The notes under the pieces: generated by a model | The model's input: the letters and a program-made list of their open reading frames with translations, nothing else | Database searches by the model: none | What the model was told of the DNA's origin: nothing | In this document: in pieces, positions 9,558 through 18,988 of the stretch | How positions within the stretch are numbered: the first letter of the stretch is position 1 | Layout of the letters: the number at the start of each line of letters is the position of its first letter | Assembly (NCBI GenBank): GCA_964388745.1 | Contig: CAYMBP010000001.1 | Span: 1 to 64,000 of the forward strand | Origin: CAYMBP01 sp964388745 | GTDB lineage: Bacteria > Babelota > Babeliae > Babelales > RVW-14 | Reading direction: 5' to 3' | Length of the DNA: 64,000 nucleotides | Position numbers and translations under genes: made by a program

Positions 9558-12038
9558 GTGAGAAGCGCTTATGTATTTTTGCTATTTTTATTTATGGGAT
9601 GGGTACCACTTTATTTTGCAAGCAATATCACAAGAAACAAAATGGATAAGGAGCAAATGGGGCGGTTACAGTTGTTTGTTGATGAAAGCTACTTTAATTT
9701 TTATGGCAATGAAGACAAATATCAAGCAACAACACTGGCAAATGCTTTTTTTGAGGCTTTACGTTCAAAAGTAAGTCCTGTTATTTGTACAACACCTTTT
9801 ATTCTTGCATTTTTGCAGTATTGTCAGATAGTAGTTCATGAGAACGGAGCCGATGATGTTGCATATAGCAATGTTGTGCAAGGAGGGTGGAAGTGCTTTG
9901 CAATTCCTCAAAGCCGTCTTTTTATATTAATTCCATGTGCGACGACAAAAGATCAAAATGTTATTGACTGGTCTTTCTGGTTAGATGTAGACGGGTTGTC
10001 TGAAGTGGATTTAGCTTCATCGCTTCCTGAGTATAATGCTCTTGGTGAACTGTACAATGACCTTGTAAGACAGCATACTTTTTCTTCAGAATCAAATGTT
10101 ACTTCTTTTCAAGAGAAGAAGGTTGTGCAAGATCCTTATGCTTTTGATCCTGCTAAAATAAAAGCTTTGTTCGCACGCTATATTCGCCCAGATAGGCCTC
10201 AGCCAAAATGGAATATTGTCTGGACAGGGCATGGACATTTAGATGCTCCCTATTATAGAAAAGATGCTAATGGAGAGCTTCATCAAATTTTAATTGCTGG
10301 AGTAACCATTCCAACTATCAAGAAAATGCTTGCTCTTTTTGATGATATGAATGCGCGATCAGTTACATTGATTACCTGTTTTGCAGGTGAGGTTAATCGT
10401 TCATACTTGACCGCAACAGATTCTTTGGGGGGACGATATTCATATATTTTAACGCTCCTTGCTTCTTCAAATCGTGTAGTGACATTTAATTATCGATCTG
10501 GCAAGCGGGGTATGCTCAATTTCTTTAAGGCTCTTGAATCATTTTCTCCAAATTGGCTACATGAAGCCCTTTCATATATTGATAATCAGGCTTTGACAGA
10601 GTATCTTGGCAATGGACCACAATTTCTTATACCAGGTAGTGATGATTATCAGGTATTTTTACCGGTAAAAGAAGCAAAATCTGGAGAGCCGTTATTTATT
10701 CAGCAATTAAGAGAAAAAACAGCATTGATAACAAATCAATATGTGCAGCTAGCAAGAGAACCTATTAAAAAAAGAGGAGGTTACTTTTCAACAGAGCTTA
10801 AAGAAAAATTATTTTTGTATGTGTACCCGACTATTATTGACGTGCCTCTTACCATTACACCAACGATAAAGCATTGTGTGCAGAAGCATGAGCCATTTGG
10901 TCCTCGTGACCAAATGATATTTTTTGCAGCATCTGGATCCTGGTTGCCCAAGGATGACAATTATTTTTTCAAACCACTCCATCTTTATTTTTGGGATAGT
11001 AAAGATACTGATTTTTATTTATGGAGGTTTCCGATTTTTCAATCAATGCTTAAGGATAACCACTTTCATGCTTTTTCTTCTATCAAACTTGTTCTTCCTG
11101 TACATTATACTCAAGAGGAATATCGTTATACTAAAAAAATTAATCCTCAAAATGATTATGAGTACTTTGTATTTGAGAAAAAGCAAAGTGTCATTAAAGA
11201 GCTTGGCAAAAATGGAAAACCGTATCATGCAGGAATACTCGCTTTTTTACAGTACGCATTTTTGTCTATTGCTGGACGACTTTCTAAGCATACCTTTTTT
11301 ATCAAAGAACTAAGTGGATTTAATGATTTTGCTCGTGTATATCGGGCTGAATTGACATCCATAGAGCAGGAGCTTAATAATATTAAAAAGCAGTCGGCTC
11401 ATTACTTTAACTATAAGAGCAAATGTGCAGAGATCAAAAAGATGGTTTCTTTCCAGGAGAAAAATATAACGCTTGAAGATGTTCTCATTCAAACAGAAGC
11501 ATTTGGCGAAGATACTTATGCTGAAAAAGTAACAATTTTTTTTAGATATGATAGTAAATATTGGCAGCTTAACTATGATCAAAAAAAAGAAGGAATGGGA
11601 GATAAGTTTACGGTGCCATGGAATTTTAAAGAGATAGCTCCACGTGAAGCTCTAGAGCAATATAGAAAGCTTACTGAGTCAACTATTATGAAAAAAAAGA
11701 TTATTGTTGCAGATCGTACCGATAAACCTTCATATGATTGGTTTGATTTTCAAAAAGTTGAAGAATATGATTCCAGAAAACTTCTTTTATTCCAGCTGTT
11801 TGATCTTTATCCAAAGGTGAGAGCGCTGCGTGGACGTAAGAATGAACTTAAAAAATTGTCAGATGAAGCTGCCCGAAGAGAAGGAAGCCTTCATTATGAG
11901 AGGAGTAAGCAGATATATGAGGAGCAAAAAGCTGAAAATCCGTTAGGACTCAATCGCTTGAAAAAAAAGCTAGAAGAACTGTCTGAAAAGCTAAAAAAAT
12001 TACGAGTCTTATTAGTAGCATTGGCTGGTAAGCTGTAG
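9558..12038 (+). CDS. Exported 826-residue protein with caspase-like (clan CD) His/Cys motifs
   Basis: Starts with GTG, placed six bases after a GGAGG site. The first ~22 residues form a signal peptide or anchor (VFLLFLFMGWVPLYF). Between residues 215 and 280 the sequence has the layout of clan CD cysteine peptidases (caspases, clostripain, gingipain, CHAT): a hydrophobic strand then WTGHGH (H225, H227), and 47-49 residues later a second hydrophobic strand then TLITCFAGE (C274). The rest, to 826, is unfamiliar, with a Lys/Glu-rich helical C-terminus likely to be coiled coil. If active, it would be a secreted cysteine peptidase; the assignment rests on motif and spacing, not overall similarity. 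It is followed 74 bases later by the DUF2608 gene on the same strand. Confidence 0.75.
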   Translation: MRSAYVFLLFLFMGWVPLYFASNITRNKMDKEQMGRLQLFVDESYFNFYGNEDKYQATTLANAFFEALRSKVSPVICTTPFILAFLQYCQIVVHENGADDVAYSNVVQGGWKCFAIPQSRLFILIPCATTKDQNVIDWSFWLDVDGLSEVDLASSLPEYNALGELYNDLVRQHTFSSESNVTSFQEKKVVQDPYAFDPAKIKALFARYIRPDRPQPKWNIVWTGHGHLDAPYYRKDANGELHQILIAGVTIPTIKKMLALFDDMNARSVTLITCFAGEVNRSYLTATDSLGGRYSYILTLLASSNRVVTFNYRSGKRGMLNFFKALESFSPNWLHEALSYIDNQALTEYLGNGPQFLIPGSDDYQVFLPVKEAKSGEPLFIQQLREKTALITNQYVQLAREPIKKRGGYFSTELKEKLFLYVYPTIIDVPLTITPTIKHCVQKHEPFGPRDQMIFFAASGSWLPKDDNYFFKPLHLYFWDSKDTDFYLWRFPIFQSMLKDNHFHAFSSIKLVLPVHYTQEEYRYTKKINPQNDYEYFVFEKKQSVIKELGKNGKPYHAGILAFLQYAFLSIAGRLSKHTFFIKELSGFNDFARVYRAELTSIEQELNNIKKQSAHYFNYKSKCAEIKKMVSFQEKNITLEDVLIQTEAFGEDTYAEKVTIFFRYDSKYWQLNYDQKKEGMGDKFTVPWNFKEIAPREALEQYRKLTESTIMKKKIIVADRTDKPSYDWFDFQKVEEYDSRKLLLFQLFDLYPKVRALRGRKNELKKLSDEAARREGSLHYERSKQIYEEQKAENPLGLNRLKKKLEELSEKLKKLRVLLVALAGKL

Positions 12039-12112
12039 ATTTTCATTTTTATGAGGTATGCTACCTTTCTGTAAGAGTTATTCTGATAAACTTTTAAGAG
12101 AAGGGGAGTCTG

Positions 12113-13078
12113 ATGTTGTTTTCTTTATTCAATCAAATGCGTAAGTATGTCATGTTGCAATGGTTCTTGGGTATGCTTTTTTTTGTAGTTTTGGCTACAG
12201 GAGTTATCTACAATCGCTGGTATATTTCTGAAGATATCATGGGGCATTCATCAAAAATTGATTCGTATGAACATGTGCAGGATCTCCTTGCATCCCTTAC
12301 CTCGGAAGATGTCTGTATATTTGATATTGATAAAACACTTGTTTATCCTACTGATCAGGCAGTTCAGCACATTAAGACAGATGCATTGCGACGTGCTGTT
12401 TTTGAAAAACAACCAGAGCTTATCAATCCTCGAGAGACTGAAAAGAATTTGAGCTTAATTATGGCACAGGCACCACGCGATCTTGTTGAGCCTGACATTA
12501 GAGAGATAATTAATGATCTTAAAGCACGTGATGTTCATACTATTGGGTTGACAAAATTAATGACTGGTTCATATGGCAAGCTTCCTCGTCTTGAGGTCTG
12601 GTGTTATGATATGTTAAAAAAATTAGGTATTAATTTTCAAAGAGAAGATGTTCCTGAAGATTTAGTATTCACGACTTTTGTACCCTTTAAGCATAATCAT
12701 GTGCGCTATTATAAGGGTATTTTGTTTACTCATGACAAATCAAAAAGTGAAGTGCTTGCTGCCTATTTAGATGCATTAGCTTTAACTCCTAAAAGAATTG
12801 TTTTTTTTGATAATAAATATAAAAATATTTTAGCTATAAATGAGCTTTGTAAAAGGCGAGGAATAGAGGCGCATTGTTTTTGGTATAAGGGTGCAGACAA
12901 AAAATATTCACCAACACTTGATATTAAGCGGGCTGTTTTTCAAGTTGATCAATTAGTTAAGCATGATGTTTGGATGAGCGATGAAGAAGCAAGCAATGCA
13001 ATGCAAAATTCTAAATTTACGACAGCTGCTGATTTTGCGCGTCAAAAAAAAATGTATAAAATACCTGTTACATATTAA
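12113..13078 (+). CDS. Membrane-anchored HAD-like protein, DUF2608 type
   Basis: After an N-terminal membrane segment (about residues 16-35, WFLGMLFFVVLATGVIY) comes a HAD-superfamily domain. Motif I is CIFDIDKTLV (DxDxT), the nucleophile and acid/base aspartates. A later KRIVFFDNKYKN fits motif IV. The HAD fold hydrolyses phosphate esters; the layout fits the DUF2608 family found in intracellular bacteria, as I recall it. The domain is predicted to sit outside the inner membrane or be exported. The substrate is unknown. AGAAGGGGAG precedes the ATG. It may be co-transcribed with the caspase-like gene upstream. Confidence 0.8.
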   Translation: MLFSLFNQMRKYVMLQWFLGMLFFVVLATGVIYNRWYISEDIMGHSSKIDSYEHVQDLLASLTSEDVCIFDIDKTLVYPTDQAVQHIKTDALRRAVFEKQPELINPRETEKNLSLIMAQAPRDLVEPDIREIINDLKARDVHTIGLTKLMTGSYGKLPRLEVWCYDMLKKLGINFQREDVPEDLVFTTFVPFKHNHVRYYKGILFTHDKSKSEVLAAYLDALALTPKRIVFFDNKYKNILAINELCKRRGIEAHCFWYKGADKKYSPTLDIKRAVFQVDQLVKHDVWMSDEEASNAMQNSKFTTAADFARQKKMYKIPVTY

Positions 13079-13219
13079 TTGTATGGTATATTTTTATGAA
13101 TTATTGACTCTCTAAGAATGATTGTCATAAAATTAAACTATTTTATAGATTGACTCTCGTTTGAAAATAGGTAATCTATGGGCAAGTTGTTTTAACTTTA
13201 ACAGTAAAAAGAGAAAGGC

Positions 13220-14056
13220 ATGCATATGCTAATTTGGACTCTAGTCGTTTCTATTTTATCCGTAAATTCATTATTTGGTTCATTTGTGGTGACAAAAAAT
13301 ATATATGAGCAATGGAGAGTTCAATGTTCTAATATTGTTCAAGAAATCCATGCGGATCAAGGTAAAGGATCCGTGCTTTTTGTGGTGAGTGATGAGCTTG
13401 CATTTTACACAAATGACTGGATTTTGTTGCCGGAGAATAAATCGAAATTTAATAGTACTTATGAAAAAAATATAAATTATTACAATTGTCTTGAAAATAA
13501 TATGAGTACTGCGTTTATACAACTATTGTCTAAAAAGATTGCAGAGGGTGCAAGTGGCCACTTGGCTTTAAACGGCGATGTTTCACCTGAGATTTGGGCT
13601 TGTTATCAAAAGCTAATGAATGCTAACGGTATATGGCCTAATATGTACTCAATGTTCAATAATATAAACCTTAGAGATTATAAATTTGTTATCATATTTG
13701 CTCGTGAAAAAAGTGATGGAGATTTTCTTCGAAAACGTCTTGGTCAATATCCAGAAGAGAAAATAAAAATAATTCACTTTGAAGATAAAAAACCGACTTG
13801 CGACAAAGAAAAACATAACAGTGATAGTAAGCAATCTGAGCCAATGAAAAGAAATTTTTCATTTGAGCGAACGCTTAGCTGGGTAAGTTTTTATCCGATA
13901 ACTGAGTCAGATTGGGAAGAAGGAAAAAAATCTACAGATGAGCCTGCACAAGAGTTAAATTATAAAGATTCTTATCTAAAAGATGAAAAAGAGTGTTTAG
14001 CTGATGTTCTTGCTGCAAGTTGGGATGGCACAGAGCGGTTTATGTTATTAATATAA
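13220..14056 (+). CDS. Exported protein of unknown function
   Basis: 278 residues with an N-terminal hydrophobic signal (MLIWTLVVSILSVNSLFGS). The mature part has strands such as GSVLFVVSDEL and YKFVIIFAREK alternating with helices, resembling an alpha/beta fold, then a Lys/Ser-rich linker near residue 200 and an acidic C-terminus. No family was recognised. GAGAAAGG lies before the start; ATG at 13226 is an alternative start that gives a more typical signal peptide. Confidence 0.65.
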   Translation: MHMLIWTLVVSILSVNSLFGSFVVTKNIYEQWRVQCSNIVQEIHADQGKGSVLFVVSDELAFYTNDWILLPENKSKFNSTYEKNINYYNCLENNMSTAFIQLLSKKIAEGASGHLALNGDVSPEIWACYQKLMNANGIWPNMYSMFNNINLRDYKFVIIFAREKSDGDFLRKRLGQYPEEKIKIIHFEDKKPTCDKEKHNSDSKQSEPMKRNFSFERTLSWVSFYPITESDWEEGKKSTDEPAQELNYKDSYLKDEKECLADVLAASWDGTERFMLLI

Positions 14057-14184
14057 GAGCTTTTTTGAATTCATTTTGTTTCTATGGTATAACAATATTC
14101 ATAATGGTGAAAGAGCTGTGTAATGAAGGCGCTTAAAAGATAGAAGGTATTAGTTAGTCATCTTACATAGTTTTGAGGAACATT

Positions 14185-14508
14185 ATGAAAAAAATTATTC
14201 TTCTTGCATTTGTTGTATCGCTGATTTCTGGAGGAGCTTCATTACAAGCTGGTTTTGGAACTAAAGTTAAAAATGCAGCAAAAGAAATAGAAAAAAAAAT
14301 TAAAGAGGCTGTAAATAGCGTTTTGAAAAAAAAGAAAAATTCTGACTTGAATAAGCAAGATATAAATAAAGAAAAAGAAGAAGCAACTGAACAAGCAGTT
14401 CTTCTTGCTGTTTCTGACGATAATGTAGCGGTAGTTGCTACTGAAGTTGTTGATGGAAATCTTTCTGAAAATGAGTTGGAAGAAGCTGTAGAAAAGGTTG
14501 TAACATAA
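14185..14508 (+). CDS. Small exported charged protein
   Basis: 107 residues. ATG at 14185, five bases after GAGGA, is a better start than the upstream TTG at 14173. A clean signal peptide (MKKIILLAFVVSLISGGASLQA) is followed by a Lys/Glu-rich helical segment and an acidic, Val-rich C-terminus. The layout is like the LEA-like protein at 8487, but the sequence is not the same. Function unknown. An intrinsic terminator follows. Confidence 0.7.
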   Translation: MKKIILLAFVVSLISGGASLQAGFGTKVKNAAKEIEKKIKEAVNSVLKKKKNSDLNKQDINKEKEEATEQAVLLAVSDDNVAVVATEVVDGNLSENELEEAVEKVVT

Positions 14509-14533
14509 ACCCTTTCACTCTTCGGAAAAATTT

Positions 14534-14567
14534 AAAGGCGTTTGTAATTCATACAAGCGCCTTTTTT
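14534..14567 (+). terminator. Intrinsic terminator
   Basis: AAAGGCGTTTGT pairs with ACAAGCGCCTTT (one G-U pair) and is followed by TTTTTT, 25 bases after the small exported protein gene. Confidence 0.88.
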
Positions 14568-14580
14568 AGTGCTTATAGTT

Positions 14581-14672
14581 ATAGCTAGACTCTCTAAAAT
14601 TTAAGGGGTTTAAAATTTTCAAGGGGGGCATTAGTTTGAGCTAAAGCTTCGCTACAGTTGTTATCCTCAGCT
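14581..14672 (+). repeat. Diverged inverted repeat, left copy
   Basis: Shares with the reverse complement of 15783-15871 the ordered blocks ATAGCTA, CTCTAA, TTTAAA, TTCAAGGGGG, CATT and GCTAAAGCTTCGC across about 88 bases, roughly 70% by eye. The two copies point inward and flank the PAP2 gene. Confidence 0.6.
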
Positions 14673-14747
14673 CTTGTTTTGAAGACGACCCTAGAGTTCA
14701 TATAGATTTTAAGTTATGCCCGCTATAAGTAGGCTTTTAGCTTAAGA

Positions 14748-15524
14748 TCAGTATTTTATTTTTTGCATAACATACTCAGTTCCCCAAGTAATCCACAGGC
14801 TTTGTGAAAAACAAATTAAAAATACAAGAATTTTAGATGTTAGTATAAAAGAGAGTGTCCAGGTCAAAAGCCACATAATAAGGCTACCAACAATAGCAAG
14901 CCCTACTTTTTTCCAATAATAATAGATAGTTGTTGTGTAGTATCTGGTGTTGCAAAATGTTCCAATGAGAATACCACTAATAATTGATTGTGAGGATGCA
15001 ATATTATTGAGGTATGGGGTACTAGCAATTGGAATGCTTAATGGGCATGTAATGATTAGTGCAAGAGTTGCTAACGTAGGAAAGTGAATATTTTTAAGCA
15101 ATTTATAGTTATAGTGTCCGATGATTATAAGAAGCAATGCTGTAATCACTGCTCCAAAAATGTCATACCAACAATGATAACCAAAAAAGGTAAGCCAGTA
15201 TCCAATACCGCTTAATAAGATTAAAGTAAATCCTGTATAAAGTGGATTTTTTATTTCATAAGCAAGCCAGCCCCACAGTACACACGCCGATTGCATATGT
15301 CCACTCGGAAAGGCATATCCTGAAGAGTTAAGAAAGGCTGGCAGTGGGACTTTAAAAAGGCACTTAAGGTTTGGGTTAATAATCAGGGAGAGGCAAAGAA
15401 GAAGTAAGGATCGTAATATTTTGTGACGATTCTGGCCGAAATAGCAAAAAATAATAACCGGAATGACAATTGTTGGATGAATAAAATAAAGCCAACTTTT
15501 TCCAAGTAGTGTTATATAATTCAT
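14748..15524 (-). CDS. PAP2-family membrane phosphatase
   Basis: 258 residues, mostly membrane helices. PAP2 motifs are visible: YAFPSGHMQSA (motif 2, with the acid/base His) and FFGYHCWYDIFGA (motif 3, His and Asp of the charge relay). Motif 1 (KxxxxxxRP) is only weakly kept as KCLFKVPLPAF. The family removes phosphate from lipids such as phosphatidate, undecaprenyl-PP or lipid A at the outer face of the inner membrane. With an incomplete motif 1 it may be altered in activity. The gene stands alone on the minus strand between two copies of an inverted repeat and may have been acquired. Confidence 0.72.
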   Translation of the reverse strand: MNYITLLGKSWLYFIHPTIVIPVIIFCYFGQNRHKILRSLLLLCLSLIINPNLKCLFKVPLPAFLNSSGYAFPSGHMQSACVLWGWLAYEIKNPLYTGFTLILLSGIGYWLTFFGYHCWYDIFGAVITALLLIIIGHYNYKLLKNIHFPTLATLALIITCPLSIPIASTPYLNNIASSQSIISGILIGTFCNTRYYTTTIYYYWKKVGLAIVGSLIMWLLTWTLSFILTSKILVFLICFSQSLWITWGTEYVMQKIKY

Positions 15525-16083
15525 AAAAGTACTCCTTTTTCGAGCTATATTTGAATAATTTCTTTGGAAAGTACTTTATCTTTATTGAGATAATGTGTCA
15601 ATACAACTAGGTATTCAAGTGGATGAATATTGATAATTAACGTTGGGCTTTTTGCTTGTAAGATGAATATTTTTACCCCAAGACTTTCACGATTAATGTT
15701 AGAGTAAGTATTTTTAAGGTATGCACAAATAGCTTGAAGACTATATTAAATTAAGAGTCATTCTCATACTCACAATATTTGCAGAAGACGATAATCAGGG
15801 CGAAGCTTTAGCGCAAGCGAATGACCCCCTTGAAATTTAAATCATATAAATCTTAGAGGATTTAGCTATAAACGTGAGTTCTTGGATTTTCACAAAGAAT
15901 TTAATTTGGATATATTTAAGGTTTAATATTTTTATTCAGTAGTTATTACTGAAATTTAAAGAGTCTGCAGAGCTAAATACCTCTCAATCTGTTCTTTAAA
16001 TTTCACAGCAACTTTTTTACTAAGAATTCTTATCTTAAATTTATACTTAAGCCTACGCCTATCTTTAAAGTTTACGCAGATTT
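15525..16083. other. 559-bp non-coding stretch holding the right inverted-repeat copy
   Basis: No gene seen. It contains the leader region of the PAP2 gene and the repeat at 15783-15871. The part beside 16084 is the downstream region of the coiled-coil exported protein gene. Confidence 0.5.
15783..15871 (-). repeat. Diverged inverted repeat, right copy
   Basis: The reverse complement runs ATAGCTAAATCCTCTAAG ... TTTCAAGGGGG ... GCTAAAGCTTCGC and aligns with 14581-14672. Either a terminal-repeat remnant of a lost element or two copies of a dispersed intergenic repeat. Confidence 0.6.
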
Positions 16084-17577
16084 TTACTTTAAGCCAAAGA
16101 AGAAAGGACGAGGTTTTGGTCTGAGTTTTTCTTTTGGACCAAAGTTTACATTAATTATTTCAGTATTTACTCTTTCAGTTTTTTCATTTGTGTCAAATAT
16201 AACGTTTCGGAATTCGGCGCTCTCCTTATGCTTTACCTCTTTTTTGGTTTTTAGACTTGCACCCTCTTTTATTGCAGACTTTGTGGGTTGAGGTCCTCTG
16301 TTAGAGACAACTATTTTTGGCACAGGATCAGCAGGTTCTATTTCTTTTAACAGCTTGAGGTGGCGATTAACTATATCAAAGTTTATTTCTTGTTCATCTA
16401 AAGCCTTTATTAAAAGATTATTTATATGATTTTCTAACTGTTCAGAGGTGATTTCTTCTTCGTCAAAGGAGTGAGGTTCCGTAGAAGCTTTTTTTATATT
16501 ATTACTTTCTTTTTCAGCTATTTGAAGTTGATCATTAAGAAAAGGTAAGATTTTTTCTTTTATCTCATTTATACTATTATAAAAATCCTCAATAGTTCTT
16601 GCGTTATCAATTTTTTCAATATAGGCAGAGGCGGATGAGCCAAAAACGTCTAATATCTTATTTATTTCGTTTTTAGCGGATGTTCTTTCATTGTCTTCTA
16701 TCTGTTTAACATTGTTAGTCAGATCCAAATTTATTTTATATAACAAATTATTAAGTACTTCGTTAAGATTGTTGTAACGCTGAGTTCTGCGCTCAACTGT
16801 CTCGATGCTTTTTTGAGCTATTTCTTTATTTATTTCTTCAAACTCCTTAGCTTTCTCCAAAACCTCGTCTCTCTTTGAATTCTTATTTTTTGAAGTAGTG
16901 TCTTGAAGCCTTTTTAAGTTTTTCTTAAAATTTTCTCTATTTTCATTATTATCAAGATAGGTTTTTAATTTTGTTTCTGGGAGAGTCTTTTGGAGAAAGT
17001 TTCTTACTTTTGAGTCCCTTCGCAAAATTTGGGTTGCAATTTCTTTTATTATATTAAGGTGACTTAAAGCATCATTATTTATTGAAAATGACTTATTTTT
17101 GAAAAGATGATCGAAATATGAAAAAGCTTCATTAACTTGAGTTTCCTTATCATCTCTTCTTGAAAGAGATTCATACTCTTCAATTAAATCATCAAATAGA
17201 GCCTTTCTTTTTTTAAAAAGAGGGGTTAGCTTATTCTGCGATTGTTGAGCTCTCTTAGTGTCTGATGAGTTACTATTGCCTAAATTACTTGCTGCTGTTA
17301 GTTGGGTTTGGCTTTTTTGAATACTAAGGTTTCTTCTATCATTATTCCCATCACTATTACTACCGCTACTGCTAGCTTTAGATACTGATAGCTTGTCCTT
17401 GAGTTTTGAGAGTTTGTCTTGCAGGTGAGTAAGTTTTTCTTTAAGTATATTAAGATTTAATTGGAGTTTTTTCAATGGTATTGCAAAATAATTAGTATAA
17501 TCAGTGCAGTATGCCTCTGGCTGCCAAGCAATGCCTGCTAGCATAAAAAACATTATAAAAAATATATTGTTCAACAT
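16084..17577 (-). CDS. Exported coiled-coil protein of unknown function
   Basis: ATG at 17577 is chosen: AAGGA precedes it, it gives a signal peptide (MLNNIFFIMFFMLAGIAW), and longer frames would run through the gene upstream. The 497-residue product has an early leucine-heptad stretch (residues ~30-60, LKKLQLNLNILKEKLTHLQD), a Ser/Asn-rich linker, then long Lys/Glu/Asn-rich helices and a basic C-terminus (RPKPRPFFFGLK). No enzyme motif was found. It starts 13 bases after the Vps62-like gene and is probably co-transcribed with it. Confidence 0.72.
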   Translation of the reverse strand: MLNNIFFIMFFMLAGIAWQPEAYCTDYTNYFAIPLKKLQLNLNILKEKLTHLQDKLSKLKDKLSVSKASSSGSNSDGNNDRRNLSIQKSQTQLTAASNLGNSNSSDTKRAQQSQNKLTPLFKKRKALFDDLIEEYESLSRRDDKETQVNEAFSYFDHLFKNKSFSINNDALSHLNIIKEIATQILRRDSKVRNFLQKTLPETKLKTYLDNNENRENFKKNLKRLQDTTSKNKNSKRDEVLEKAKEFEEINKEIAQKSIETVERRTQRYNNLNEVLNNLLYKINLDLTNNVKQIEDNERTSAKNEINKILDVFGSSASAYIEKIDNARTIEDFYNSINEIKEKILPFLNDQLQIAEKESNNIKKASTEPHSFDEEEITSEQLENHINNLLIKALDEQEINFDIVNRHLKLLKEIEPADPVPKIVVSNRGPQPTKSAIKEGASLKTKKEVKHKESAEFRNVIFDTNEKTERVNTEIINVNFGPKEKLRPKPRPFFFGLK

Positions 17578-17590
17578 TGTTTTATTTTCC

Positions 17591-18958
17591 TTATGCTTCA
17601 AGGGGATAAATATTAATAATAAATGTCTTATTTTTGTTGCTTGGGTTTTTAATTTTAATATCTGTAATATAAAGGTTTTTGAGAGAAATACTTTGATCTT
17701 TACGGCTACTATCAAACTTGGGGAGTGTAACAATTGCACCCTGATCTGTATTTTGAATATTGGTGAAAAGAGCTTTGTCGTTGTGTAGAAGGCGCTCTTG
17801 ATAAATAGAAAATGAGGTGATGGTAAGTGGGGCAGCAGGATCATAATCAAGTACTATGAAAAGGTTCTTGCTTCTTGTTGGAATCTTTCCTTCAAGATCA
17901 AATAATTTACTGTGATGTGGCTTATCATGTTGTTTTTGCCAAGATGAACTTAAAAAAGTTGTGATTTGCTTTATTTTACTTTTTTTATGAGCTTGAGTTG
18001 TTCCCTTTACATAAATCATAGAATTTTTAGCAATTTCGAGAAGTCCATTTTTTGGTCTTTCTCGCCACCATGATTGATATGATGGTGTTTGAGGGGAGCC
18101 AACCTCTGTTTGATAACTTTTTGACTTGCTATTTCCCCATTGTCCTTTGAAGTTAATCCACTCTTGTCCTGGGTCATTTACATTAATGACGGTGTGTTGG
18201 GTATTCCATGTTGCTCCTTTGCCTGTTTGATCAAATGCTTTATTAAAATATTTAATTTCTTTACTGTAACTTGAGTGTCCTGAAAGTGCTGAATAAATAA
18301 TAGGGTGTGTTTTTTCATAAAAATTTAGATCTTTTGCTGCTACGTAGCTTCCAAAGTTGTTGGAGCCGTGTGCTGCTAAATATACTTCTTTAATGGTAAG
18401 GTCTCGGTTTAGGTGGACATCAATATGTTCCCAATCTCCAACATGAGAGCCAAATGAAACAAGGCCAATATCAACAGTTGGGCCATTGTAAGCATAGAAG
18501 AAGAGGTATTGAATAACAATTTCACCGGAGCCTTTCTTAAAGAGGTGGGCGTAACAGGGGGCATTGCTTTCTAGGTTGCTTATTTTACTACTGGTGTTCT
18601 TGACAAGGGGCTCTCCATAGTAGACTTCCTTATTTTTCGGCTTGAGGAAGTGATAATCCTGTGTGTATTGACCAAGAACGGCTACATTATCCGGAGTAAT
18701 TGCTCCTACGTGGGCAACAAGCTCTTTGGGTTTTAAATTGATACGTGTTTTAGGAAGGTCTGATAGTAGTTTCCATACAGCGCATTGATTAACAAACCAT
18801 CCAACCCCACATGGAAAATAGCATTCTTTTGGGTGAAAATAAACAAAGGGAGCATATTTTCTGATAAGCATTTTTTCAGAAAATATTGCTTCATTCTGTT
18901 GCCCATAAAGAGTATTAATAAAAGATATTACAAGAATAGTGTAATTAATTGTTTTCAT
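17591..18958 (-). CDS. Exported Vps62/DUF946-like protein
   Basis: 455 residues with a signal peptide (residues 1-19, ...FINTLYGQ). The mature part carries the pattern of the Vps62 family (PF06101, plants and fungi): RKYAPFVYFHPKECYFPCGV near the start, VGDWEHIDVHL in the centre and a YSALSGHSSY block, with aromatic-rich strands after it. These are well-kept family signatures, though the biochemical role of the family is unclear. The last ~110 residues form a separate beta-rich domain. It is the middle of a three-gene minus-strand block (19432 to 16084) in which all products have signal peptides, so it is likely secreted or surface-exposed. Confidence 0.78.
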   Translation of the reverse strand: MKTINYTILVISFINTLYGQQNEAIFSEKMLIRKYAPFVYFHPKECYFPCGVGWFVNQCAVWKLLSDLPKTRINLKPKELVAHVGAITPDNVAVLGQYTQDYHFLKPKNKEVYYGEPLVKNTSSKISNLESNAPCYAHLFKKGSGEIVIQYLFFYAYNGPTVDIGLVSFGSHVGDWEHIDVHLNRDLTIKEVYLAAHGSNNFGSYVAAKDLNFYEKTHPIIYSALSGHSSYSKEIKYFNKAFDQTGKGATWNTQHTVINVNDPGQEWINFKGQWGNSKSKSYQTEVGSPQTPSYQSWWRERPKNGLLEIAKNSMIYVKGTTQAHKKSKIKQITTFLSSSWQKQHDKPHHSKLFDLEGKIPTRSKNLFIVLDYDPAAPLTITSFSIYQERLLHNDKALFTNIQNTDQGAIVTLPKFDSSRKDQSISLKNLYITDIKIKNPSNKNKTFIINIYPLEA

Positions 18959-18988
18959 TCTACTCTTCTCCCTATCCTTTATTAAAAA

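Noticed and set aside
16084..17850. Longer 588-codon form of the coiled-coil exported protein
   Set aside because: The extra 5' part overlaps the Vps62-like gene; ATG 17577 has the ribosome site and gives a signal peptide.
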